DNA from: Spirochaetaceae bacterium
GTDB taxonomy: Bacteria; Spirochaetota; Spirochaetia; UBA9216
DNA length: 7,596 nt
NCBI GenBank assembly: GCA_028527945.1
Contig: JAQQAK010000396.1
Span: 1-7,596, forward strand
Direction of reading: 5' to 3'
The position numbers were made by a program, and so were the translations under genes. A model generated the notes under the pieces. It did not search any database. It saw only the letters and a list, made by a program, of their open reading frames with translations, and was not told the DNA's origin. This document shows positions 1 to 6,245 of the stretch, piece by piece; within the stretch, counting starts at the first letter, position 1; each line of letters opens with the position of its first letter.

Positions 1-141
1 ATGCTTTCGATAAGTAGTTTTACAACGGCTTTTATTGGAGCCGGAATAATAGAACTTGCAACTCTACTTCTTAATTTGTCAATCATGCGTGGGCTTGGTT
101 TAAATCATAAAAAAAATCTGATAAAATCTGAACATGCGTAA
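1..141 (+). CDS. C-terminal end of a membrane protein (partial)
   Basis: An open frame runs from the left edge to TAA at 139-141 and encodes 46 residues. It has a hydrophobic stretch (about residues 7-28, alternating Ala/Gly/Ile/Leu) and then a basic tail rich in Lys, Asn and His. That is the usual look of a last transmembrane helix followed by a cytoplasmic tail. The window happens to begin with ATG, but a helix-plus-tail fragment this short is more likely the end of a larger protein cut by the window edge. Its stop overlaps the start of the following CydD-like gene by 8 bases, so the two are probably cotranscribed and coupled. The family cannot be named from 46 residues. Possibilities include a transporter permease or an ECF-type S component, but this is guesswork. 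Confidence 0.6.
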   Translation: MLSISSFTTAFIGAGIIELATLLLNLSIMRGLGLNHKKNLIKSEHA

Positions 142-1783
142 ACTTAATTTATTGACTCTTGGAAAAGATTCCGTTTTTTGGACAATAGCGTCCGCAATGA
201 TGCTATTTTTGAACGGACTTGCTTATATATTTGAAATTTTATTTATTGCCGGATTCATAGGCTCTATAGTTAACGGGCAAATAGAAAAACTGCCGCGACT
301 TTTATTAATGCTAGCGTTTATTCTTGTTGTAAAGGCTGCTGCTTCATTTATTGGTAATATTTGTTCGAGCCAAATAACATTAAAGGTCAAGCATGGAGTA
401 CGTAGCAGAATCTTTGATAAAGTAAAACGTCTTGGCCCTGCTTATGTTAATACTGACGGAACTGCTGAACTTGTAGCGAATACTCTGGATGGAGTTGAAG
501 CTCTTGAAGTCTTTTTCGGTCGTTTTATTCCTCAGTTAATATACAGCCTTGTTATTCCTATTGTCCTGTTTGCTTTTACATTTAGAATTTATCCAGCCTT
601 TGCGATTGTATTACTCGCCGCTGTTCCTGTCATTCCAATGTCCATGATGTTTATATCAAAATGGGCGGCAAGATCAATGAGTGGATTCTGGGACGACTAT
701 CAGGGGCTTTCATCAATTTTTCTGGAAAATCTACAGGGAATTGTCACATTAAAACTTTTTAATAAGTCTGAGAAGCGTCTTGAAGAAATGTCTGATCGTG
801 CCTGGGATTTTAGAAATTCAACAATGGCTCTATTAAGAATGCAGCTCACATCCATTACAGTAATGGATACACTTGTTTATGGTTTTGCGGGGCTTGGCAT
901 TTTTCTGGCTGTACGTGGATTTTATATTGGAAAATATACTATAAATGATTTTTTTATTCTGTTAATGCTTTCAGTTGAGTTCTTTCTGCCAATAAGAAAA
1001 CTTGGCTCGTTTTTTCATGCTGGAGTAAACGGAATTCAGGCTGGAAAAAAAATTACCGCTTTTTTGAAATCTCCGGAAAAAGTTCGAGAGCCAAAAAAAG
1101 GTTTAACTCCTGATGGTTCTGATATCGTTTTAAAAGACTTGGTATTTTCATACAATAATCATGAGCGTGAAATATTTTCAGGCTTATCTTATGAGTTTAA
1201 GGCAGGAGGCATCTATGGAGTTTTTGGTTCTTCTGGCTGTGGAAAAAGTACACTTGGTCGGCTTTTGTTGAGGTTTTTTGATCCGGATTCAGGAAGTGTA
1301 ACTTTTGGAGGTGTTTCTCTTTCTGATATACCTCTGGCTGAACTACGACAGAAAATTACTCTTGTCGAGGCAAGAAGTCGTATTTTTAGTGGAACAATAG
1401 AAGATAATCTAAAACTTGCTGCTCCAAAGGCAATGGACTCTGAAATGTTGAATGCCTGTGAGATGGCAGGACTTTTAAATGACAGCGCTGGCTTAAAGAA
1501 GGAGACAGGCGAGGGAGGTTCAAGACTTTCAGGCGGTGAACGCCAACGTCTTGCAATAGCACGCGCCATATTAATGAATCCAGATGTTTTTATCTTTGAT
1601 GAAGCTGCTGGCAGCGTTGATGCAGAAAGCGAAGAAATTATAAAAAATACAATACACAGTCTTCCTGAAGGTAAAACTGTAATTATAATATCACATCGTA
1701 TGTCTATGCTTGAAGGTGTTGAGAATGTTTTCAGTATCAAGGATGGTAAAATTGTTAACGCCAAGGAGACTTGTAATGAGTAA
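134..1783 (+). CDS. cydD: CydD-like ABC transporter, fused permease/ATP-binding half
   Basis: This 549-residue half-transporter is probably one subunit of an inner-membrane heterodimer with the next gene. Six membrane segments are seen at about residues 15-42, 55-75, 131-151, 155-178, 240-263 and 270-290. The stretch around residues 118-135 (GVEALEVFFGRFIPQ) is typical of CydD. The nucleotide-binding domain (about 330-549) has A-loop Y340, Walker A GSSGCGKST (365-373), signature LSGGE (465-469), Walker B ending in D489 and catalytic E490, a D-loop ending at D496, and H-loop H521. The Q-loop is odd: the usual VPQ reads VEA, with Ala413 where Gln is expected. E. coli CydDC has been reported to export cysteine and glutathione and, more recently, to move heme. 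The substrate here is unknown, and no cytochrome bd genes are visible. The ATG at 134 has no clear ribosome-binding site and overlaps the preceding stop, which suggests translational coupling. The CydD assignment is firm to the subfamily, not to the substrate. Confidence 0.85.
   Translation: MRKLNLLTLGKDSVFWTIASAMMLFLNGLAYIFEILFIAGFIGSIVNGQIEKLPRLLLMLAFILVVKAAASFIGNICSSQITLKVKHGVRSRIFDKVKRLGPAYVNTDGTAELVANTLDGVEALEVFFGRFIPQLIYSLVIPIVLFAFTFRIYPAFAIVLLAAVPVIPMSMMFISKWAARSMSGFWDDYQGLSSIFLENLQGIVTLKLFNKSEKRLEEMSDRAWDFRNSTMALLRMQLTSITVMDTLVYGFAGLGIFLAVRGFYIGKYTINDFFILLMLSVEFFLPIRKLGSFFHAGVNGIQAGKKITAFLKSPEKVREPKKGLTPDGSDIVLKDLVFSYNNHEREIFSGLSYEFKAGGIYGVFGSSGCGKSTLGRLLLRFFDPDSGSVTFGGVSLSDIPLAELRQKITLVEARSRIFSGTIEDNLKLAAPKAMDSEMLNACEMAGLLNDSAGLKKETGEGGSRLSGGERQRLAIARAILMNPDVFIFDEAAGSVDAESEEIIKNTIHSLPEGKTVIIISHRMSMLEGVENVFSIKDGKIVNAKETCNE
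1763..1768 (+). promoter_or_regulatory. Ribosome-binding site of the CydC-like gene
   Basis: AAGGAG lies 7 nt before the ATG at 1776, inside the last codons of the CydD-like gene. It decides the start. The frame is open upstream to an ATG at 1710, but the extra 22 residues would be encoded entirely within the preceding gene, are not membrane-protein-like, and have no comparable site before them. Confidence 0.85.
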
Positions 1784-3425
1784 TTCCGGTAGTTTTAAAC
1801 GCTTTATCCGTCTCGCAAAAATGAGCGGACCTTATAAAAAACTTTTATTACCAGCTGCTTTCTTTGGAATAATTGGTAATTTAAGCTCGATAGGACTTTT
1901 AGGATTTGCGGCTATGGCTGTTGCCAAGATTGCTATAGTAAAAACTTTTCCTGTTGGCGCTGTAACAGCCGCTGTAATCTGCGGACTTGTAAGAGGAGCT
2001 CTTCGATATGGTGAGCATTATCTAGGGCATGATATAGCGTTTAGGCTGTTATTTGATATTAGGAAGAATATTTTTGAAGCAATAAACAGGCTTGCACCGG
2101 CAAAAATTCTTGACCGCAGAAGTGGAGATATCTGTTCTATTGTAATGGCAGATGTTGAATATATTGAAACATTTTTTGCGCACACACTTTCACCAATTAT
2201 AATAGGCTTCTTTGTTCCTCTTATAGTTTTAATATCTCTTGCAGTAATTCATCCTTTTTTTGCGATTGTAATTTTACCTTTTTATATTCTTATGGGAATT
2301 CCAATACCAATACTATCTTTTAAGTCTGCTGAGTCTTCTGGACGGGAGTATCGTGGAAAACTTTCTTTAATTAACAGCAAACTTATTGAAAATCTTCAGG
2401 GGCTGCGCGAGCTAATGCTTATGGGGCAGGATAAGAAGGTTATGGATGGAATTCTGGACGATACGACTTCATGCGGAAAAAGTTATAAGAGACTTAGAGT
2501 TAATGAGGGAGCGCTTGCGTCTCTGGTTGAAATAGTTATGGTCCTTGCTGCCGCTTCGGTAATTTCTGTAGGAACAATGCTCATTACGCATGGCACAATT
2601 GATGTTGGTGAATTGATTCTTGCTATTGTAATTTCAATGTCTTCATTTGGTCCTCTTATAAGCCTTATGTTTTTATCTAACAGCCTTGTAAATACAGCTG
2701 CTGCGGCAGAGAGAATTTTTTCTTTAATAGATGAAGAGCCTGTTGTAGATAATACTGAATCTGAAACAATAAAAGATTTTACAGTCAAGAAACCTCCTGT
2801 CGCAGAGAATATCGATTTTAGTTATCCAGGTACTGAGAAAAAAATACTAAATAATTTCAACCTGAATCTTGAACCTGGAACAATTACCGCAATCAGTGCT
2901 GAAAGCGGCAGAGGAAAGAGTACTGTTCTTTATCTTATGATGCGTTTTTTCGATCCTCAAAATGGAAGGATGATTTTAAACGAAAAGAATCTCAAAAACT
3001 ATAATCTTGACAATCTAAGGTCAAATATTACTTATTTTACCCAGGACACAACACTTTTTAATATTTCTGTAATAGAGAATATACGTCTTGCAGATGACAG
3101 CGCTGATGATTCAAGAGTTTTTGAAGCTGCTAAAAGAGCAGGTATTTACGATTTTATAGAATCTCTGCCTGAAAGTTGGCAGACTCTTTGCGGAGAGCAA
3201 GGCGGACGTTTTTCAAGTGGTGAGCGGCAGAGAATAGGACTGGCAAGAATATTCTTACAAGACAATGATTTAATACTTCTGGATGAGCCTGTAAGTAATC
3301 TCGATTCAGAAAATGAACAACTTATAATGAATAATCTAAAACAAGGGCTTGATGGACGAAGTGTTGTGCTTGTCTCACATAGAAGTTCTGTAAGAAGTCT
3401 TGCTGACAAGATTGTAAATATTTAA
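1776..3425 (+). CDS. cydC: CydC-like ABC transporter, fused permease/ATP-binding half
   Basis: This is the second half-transporter, also 549 residues from the ATG supported by AAGGAG at 1763-1768. It probably pairs with the CydD-like protein. Six membrane segments lie near residues 23-50, 57-75, 133-153, 155-178, 246-270 and 276-300. The region from residue 70 to 125 carries CydC hallmarks: LVRGALRYGEHYLGHD, then a LAP motif and RRSGDI followed by ADVE. The ATPase domain has A-loop Y350, Q-loop Q423, Walker B D503 with catalytic E504, a D-loop SNLD (507-510) and H535. Two motifs are off consensus. The first Gly of Walker A is Ala375 (AESGRGKST), and the signature is FSSGE (479-483), with Ser for the first Gly. 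Gene order D then C matches enterobacterial cydDC. It overlaps the preceding gene by 8 bases (ATGAGTAA). The subfamily call is strong; the substrate is unknown. A hairpin terminator follows 18 nt after the stop. Confidence 0.85.
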   Translation: MSNSGSFKRFIRLAKMSGPYKKLLLPAAFFGIIGNLSSIGLLGFAAMAVAKIAIVKTFPVGAVTAAVICGLVRGALRYGEHYLGHDIAFRLLFDIRKNIFEAINRLAPAKILDRRSGDICSIVMADVEYIETFFAHTLSPIIIGFFVPLIVLISLAVIHPFFAIVILPFYILMGIPIPILSFKSAESSGREYRGKLSLINSKLIENLQGLRELMLMGQDKKVMDGILDDTTSCGKSYKRLRVNEGALASLVEIVMVLAAASVISVGTMLITHGTIDVGELILAIVISMSSFGPLISLMFLSNSLVNTAAAAERIFSLIDEEPVVDNTESETIKDFTVKKPPVAENIDFSYPGTEKKILNNFNLNLEPGTITAISAESGRGKSTVLYLMMRFFDPQNGRMILNEKNLKNYNLDNLRSNITYFTQDTTLFNISVIENIRLADDSADDSRVFEAAKRAGIYDFIESLPESWQTLCGEQGGRFSSGERQRIGLARIFLQDNDLILLDEPVSNLDSENEQLIMNNLKQGLDGRSVVLVSHRSSVRSLADKIVNI

Positions 3426-3443
3426 ACGCTTGATAATTTTGAA

Positions 3444-3479
3444 GGATGCTCCCAATATAATTTTAGCTTGGAAGCATCC
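3444..3479. terminator. Bidirectional rho-independent terminator between convergent operons
   Basis: GGATGCTCCCAA (3444-3455) and TTGGAAGCATCC (3468-3479) form a 12-position stem around a 12-nt loop. The one imperfect position is C3451 opposite A3472. It is a mismatch in + strand RNA but a G-U wobble in - strand RNA. On the + strand the stem is followed by a T-rich run (TTAATTTTTAT); on the - strand only a weak T-rich stretch follows. It lies between the stops of the CydC-like gene (3425) and the membrane protein gene (3493), so it probably serves both. Confidence 0.8.
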
Positions 3480-3492
3480 ATTAATTTTTATC

Positions 3493-4149
3493 TTAATTAG
3501 CAGAAAGTTGTTTTACTGCGTATGGTAATAATCCTGTACCGAGAGACAGGCTTCCTAGTAGGCTTAACAAGTCTATGTCTGGATTCATCATTAGTATTGA
3601 ACCTATCAGTATAGGAATTCCATGACTTAAAGGTATCACCTTTGTGCTTACAAGGCCTATCGAAATAAGAATAAAGCCAAGTGGAAGAAGCGGTAAAAAC
3701 TTTAAAACTTTCAGATAGCCTCTAAGAGAAAAGATCGCATCAATAAATGTAAAACCTTGTTTGAAATCTGTTTCACTTAAAGTATCTAAGGCGCTTGGTA
3801 CAAAACAAAGGGCGGACTTATCCATAGCAAGTATATAACAGCCCAGAATTACAAAAATTAAACCTGCAATAGACAAAAACTTTCTGTTTTGAAAAATTAG
3901 TGCAGAAAAATGAATTCCTATAACCATCAAAAATGGAATTGCAATAACAAGCAGAAAATGACCAAAGTGCATTAACTTGTTGTTATGAAATTCAGCAATT
4001 CTTGAAGCAGTAGAATGTTGTATGCTCATGTCAAGCAAGTTAGGGTGAAGGGCAAAAGCTATAGCTGCCAAAACTGGATAGGCTATGCATGAAATACATG
4101 CAACTTTCATAAAAAAGTTTTGAAAGTCATTTGAATAAATTTGATTCAT
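3493..4149 (-). CDS. Six-helix membrane protein, MarR-controlled, function unknown
   Basis: I do not recognise this 218-residue protein. It is strongly hydrophobic, with likely membrane helices near residues 14-34, 59-86, 90-109, 148-168, 170-189 and 192-212. A polar, probably extracytoplasmic loop lies at 35-58, and a longer loop at 110-147. No signal peptide, ATP-binding motif or catalytic motif is evident. Cysteines at 18, 21, 104 and 115 are scattered. Start ATG 4149 is supported by GAGGAG (4157-4162) seven bases upstream. The gene follows the MarR gene with a 60-bp gap that contains a copy of the putative MarR operator within a likely promoter. It is therefore probably the repressor's main target. 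Small membrane proteins under local MarR control are often linked to resistance to a lipophilic compound, but nothing in the sequence shows that here. Confidence 0.85.
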   Translation of the reverse strand: MNQIYSNDFQNFFMKVACISCIAYPVLAAIAFALHPNLLDMSIQHSTASRIAEFHNNKLMHFGHFLLVIAIPFLMVIGIHFSALIFQNRKFLSIAGLIFVILGCYILAMDKSALCFVPSALDTLSETDFKQGFTFIDAIFSLRGYLKVLKFLPLLPLGFILISIGLVSTKVIPLSHGIPILIGSILMMNPDIDLLSLLGSLSLGTGLLPYAVKQLSAN

Positions 4150-4171
4150 TTATTTTCTCCTCAAAATAATC

Positions 4172-4200
4172 TTTATAGGTTAACCAGGTTAACTATAAGG
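4172..4200 (-). promoter_or_regulatory. Candidate promoter of the membrane protein gene
   Basis: On the - strand, TATAAA (4177-4172) is a good -10 element. A weak -35-like hexamer (CCTTAT, 4200-4195) lies 17 bp upstream. The 17-bp spacer holds the whole 15-bp operator 4179-4193, so a bound repressor would block RNA polymerase. The good ribosome-binding site GAGGAG and the ATG at 4149 follow. The -35 match is poor, so the call leans on the -10 and the operator position. Confidence 0.5.
4179..4193. promoter_or_regulatory. Putative MarR operator 1 (membrane protein promoter)
   Basis: GTTAACCAGGTTAAC consists of two copies of the self-complementary hexamer GTTAAC with starts 9 bp apart. A near-identical site lies at 4657-4671 before the MarR gene. 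Counting flanks, both fit ARGTTAACCARGTTAAC, differing only at the two R positions. The size and half-site spacing suit a winged-helix MarR dimer. Other GTTAAC hexamers in the window (269, 1754, 4432) are single and lie inside coding regions. Confidence 0.75.
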
Positions 4201-4209
4201 TTTATAAAA

Positions 4210-4647
4210 TTAATTAAAACTTTCTTTTAAATCATACAAAAATGATCTGATAATTTTTTTTTCTTCTTCTGAAAGTTGTTCTTCAATATTAAAAAGGGGG
4301 CCAAAGGTCTGTTCTGTAAAAACTTTATGCGAATTAAATGCAATTTTCCCTTTGTCTGTCAATGAAAGAACTATATCCCTCTTGTCTTCTATGGCCTTGC
4401 CTTTTTTGATATATTCATTTTTCAAGAGCCTGTTAACAAATTTATTTGCGGCAGGTTTTGAAACTTTTAGATTATTTGCCAGCATAGTAAGATTGCAGCC
4501 TTCATTATTTCCAATAGCAACAATTGTATGAATCTCTGATGCAAAAAGTTTTTCACCTGTTCCAAAGTCTCTAGGAGATTCTTCAAAGTTTTTTAAGAGT
4601 AGGTGGGCTTCATAAATAAGATTAATAAGGCTATCATCAAGTTTCAT
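4210..4647 (-). CDS. MarR-family transcriptional repressor
   Basis: From the ATG at 4647 this is 145 residues, a normal MarR length. The winged helix-turn-helix is clear: helix LTMLANNL (53-60), recognition helix from SKPAANKF (63-70) to about residue 80, and a wing with the EDKRD motif (87-91) before LSLTDKGK. The flanking N- and C-terminal helices would form the dimer interface. A longer frame reaches back to a TTG at 4683. Its extra 12 residues would be encoded by the operator itself, and that TTG is part of a TTGACA promoter element, so I prefer the ATG. No Shine-Dalgarno sequence precedes it. Cys51 is the only cysteine and does not sit at the N-terminal position used by OhrR-type redox sensors; the ligand is unknown. 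It probably represses itself and the next gene through the two GTTAAC sites. Confidence 0.9.
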   Translation of the reverse strand: MKLDDSLINLIYEAHLLLKNFEESPRDFGTGEKLFASEIHTIVAIGNNEGCNLTMLANNLKVSKPAANKFVNRLLKNEYIKKGKAIEDKRDIVLSLTDKGKIAFNSHKVFTEQTFGPLFNIEEQLSEEEKKIIRSFLYDLKESFN

Positions 4648-4654
4648 TGAAATA

Positions 4655-4683
4655 AAGTTAACCAAGTTAACAAAAAATGTCAA
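4655..4683 (-). promoter_or_regulatory. Candidate marR promoter with a consensus -35
   Basis: On the - strand, a perfect TTGACA (4683-4678) is followed after 17 bp by TAACTT (4660-4655), a weak -10. Transcription would then begin about at the ATG at 4647, giving a leaderless or nearly leaderless message. That fits the missing ribosome-binding site. A competing possibility is the perfect -10 TATAAT at 4695-4690, which lacks a good -35. It would start near 4683 and give a leader of about 35 nt containing the operator. In either case the operator 4657-4671 is placed to block transcription. Confidence 0.5.
4657..4671. promoter_or_regulatory. Putative MarR operator 2 (autoregulatory)
   Basis: GTTAACCAAGTTAAC lies 9 bases before the marR ATG and overlaps the spacer and -10 of the TTGACA promoter. 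It matches operator 1 (4179-4193) at 14 of 15 positions with the same 9-bp half-site spacing. The site implies that the MarR protein represses its own gene. Confidence 0.75.
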
Positions 4684-4693
4684 GTACAGATTA

Positions 4694-4710
4694 TATAGAT
4701 AAAATCTATA
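4694..4710. repeat. Small AT-rich palindrome upstream of marR
   Basis: TATAGAT and ATCTATA are perfect 7-bp inverted repeats around AAA. The left arm touches the TATAAT -10 candidate (4690-4695). ATATAGAT recurs at 4741-4748. It could be a second regulatory site, but AT-rich intergenic DNA yields such palindromes by chance. Confidence 0.35.
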
Positions 4711-4776
4711 ACGGTGGATTTTTAAATAAAAACAATGAATATATAGATATTATTCCTCATTACATAGAGCTTTAAG

Positions 4777-4814
4777 AAAATAAAAAGGATGTATGAAGTT
4801 TATCCGCATACATC
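4777..4814 (-). terminator. Rho-independent terminator overlapping the end of recQ
   Basis: On the - strand, GATGTATG (4814-4807) pairs perfectly with CATACATC (4795-4788) around an 11-nt loop. It is followed by CTTTTTATTTT (4787-4777). The upstream arm and loop contain the last recQ codons, including the final zinc-ligand cysteine, and the stop TAA (4802-4800). This ends the 81-aa/MYG1/recQ operon and insulates the marR promoter downstream. Confidence 0.75.
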
Positions 4815-6245
4815 ACAGTTTTGACATTCAGGTTCACCAGAAAAACCAAAATAAGATTCAATAGCTTGTCTGCGACAATTTTCTGTTCTGAAATATTGTA
4901 CGATTCCAAGAAGTTTTTTCTGAGATGCTAAAAGCTTTTCTTCATATTTCTTTTCATCAATAATCTCTTTTGGAAGATTTTCTACCTTAATGTGTATGTT
5001 TTTTTGCTCAATGTTTCCTTCAGTTATTCCAAAACGATCAAAAAGATTAAGCGCAGTATCAACTCTGAAGTCAAAGCGATTTTTATAAAATAGCTCATTT
5101 ACAAGATAATCACGACCAAGAGAATTAATCTGTGTTTCTTTATTTTTTAAAACACCAAAAAGCTTTTTGAGAAAGTCTGGCTCAGGATTAGACCATTTTA
5201 TAAAATCCATATGAATTGCCAGATCCTCCTGACTATAAAGCATTCTGCATAAAGATGGTTTTCCATCACGTCCTGCGCGGCCAATTTCCTGATAGTAAGA
5301 TTCAAGGCTGCCGGGGATTTCCGCGTGCACAACATAACGCAAATCAGATTTATCTATTCCCATTCCAAACGCGTTTGTGGCAAGAATCATTGTTTCAGAG
5401 TTCATAAAATTATCCTGAAGTATTTTACGTTCTTTAGGCTGAAGTTTTCCGTGATAGATTAAATGTGGTATTTTTTTTGTATCAAGCAGCTCTGAAAAGT
5501 GTTCAAGTGTTTTTATAAGTGAAAAATATACTATCCCGCTGCCTGGGTTCTCTTTTATTACAGAAATAATCTGTTCCAGTTTATCCTCATCAGAAAAACA
5601 CTCTACTGCCTCAAGCCTGAGATTTGGGCGCTTTATTCCTTGGTGAAAGGTTTTCATCTCTTTGGTGGATAATCCAAGTGTTTTTATAATATCAATCTGA
5701 ACCTCAGGTGTTGCTGTTGCTGTAAGAGCTATTGTTAAAGGATTTCCTAATTCTTTGCGAATCTCTCCAAGACGTGAGTATTCCGGCCTAAAATCATGTC
5801 CCCATTCAGATATACAGTGTGCTTCATCAACAACAAAAAGAGAAATATTTGCCCTTTTAATGCTGAACATAAAATCAGGATTCTGAAATCTTTCAGGAGT
5901 AACATATAAAAGTTTTAGATCCCCATAAACAAAACCTTCAAGGCGCTTATCACGTTCAGTTTTTGTTACAGAAGAATTTATAAAATCAGCTTTTATTCCT
6001 TTTTTCTTTAGAGCATCGACCTGATCCTTCATGAGGGCAATAAGCGGGCTTATGACAATAGTTCCTCCGTCAAACATGATAGCCGGTATCTGGTAGCAGA
6101 GTGATTTACCTGCGCCGGTAGGCATTAATACAAGGCTGTGTCCAGGACTCTCCTCCATGAGCCGAGTAATAACTTCTGACTGAAGTCCCCGGAAGTCTGT
6201 GTGTCCAAAGTATTTTTGGAGAGTAGTTTTAATATCTTGTTTCAA
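4800..6245 (-). CDS. recQ: RecQ-family ATP-dependent DNA helicase, short form
   Basis: This 481-residue superfamily 2 helicase should unwind DNA 3'-5' in recombination and repair. Motifs in order are the RecQ motif 0 (F13 to Q22), Walker A MPTGAGKS (41-48), DEAH (140-143) with the aromatic-rich loop up to Y156, TATAT (175-179), motif V ATNAFGMGIDKSDLR (289-303) and motif VI QEIGRAGRDG (319-328). The zinc site is C457, C474, C477 and C480, so the protein ends one residue after the last ligand. There is no HRDC domain. About 128 residues separate motif VI from the first zinc cysteine, far more than in E. coli RecQ. The segment at about 355-420 looks like a winged helix placed before the zinc module. 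The start is TTG at 6245, directly after the TAA of the MYG1-like gene and in its frame. No later start keeps motif 0, and no Shine-Dalgarno sequence is visible, so translation probably depends on reinitiation. Confidence 0.93.
   Translation of the reverse strand: MKQDIKTTLQKYFGHTDFRGLQSEVITRLMEESPGHSLVLMPTGAGKSLCYQIPAIMFDGGTIVISPLIALMKDQVDALKKKGIKADFINSSVTKTERDKRLEGFVYGDLKLLYVTPERFQNPDFMFSIKRANISLFVVDEAHCISEWGHDFRPEYSRLGEIRKELGNPLTIALTATATPEVQIDIIKTLGLSTKEMKTFHQGIKRPNLRLEAVECFSDEDKLEQIISVIKENPGSGIVYFSLIKTLEHFSELLDTKKIPHLIYHGKLQPKERKILQDNFMNSETMILATNAFGMGIDKSDLRYVVHAEIPGSLESYYQEIGRAGRDGKPSLCRMLYSQEDLAIHMDFIKWSNPEPDFLKKLFGVLKNKETQINSLGRDYLVNELFYKNRFDFRVDTALNLFDRFGITEGNIEQKNIHIKVENLPKEIIDEKKYEEKLLASQKKLLGIVQYFRTENCRRQAIESYFGFSGEPECQNCDVCG

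Noticed and set aside
269..1759. Single GTTAAC hexamers at 269-274 and 1754-1759 (and another at 4432-4437) as further MarR sites.
   Set aside because: They lie inside coding regions and lack the second half-site at 9-bp spacing.
1213..1764. A long open frame on the - strand opposite the CydD-like ATPase domain.
   Set aside because: It is antisense to conserved ATPase motifs, is rich in Ser, Arg and Pro with no domain, and has no start signal; it is a shadow of the real gene.
1710..1775. A 22-residue N-terminal extension of the CydC-like protein from an ATG at 1710.
   Set aside because: It lies wholly inside the CydD-like gene and has no ribosome-binding site, whereas ATG 1776 has AAGGAG at ideal spacing.
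4648..4683. A 12-residue extension of MarR from a TTG at 4683.
   Set aside because: The stretch is made of the operator and a TTGACA promoter element, and the normal MarR N-terminus starts at the ATG at 4647.
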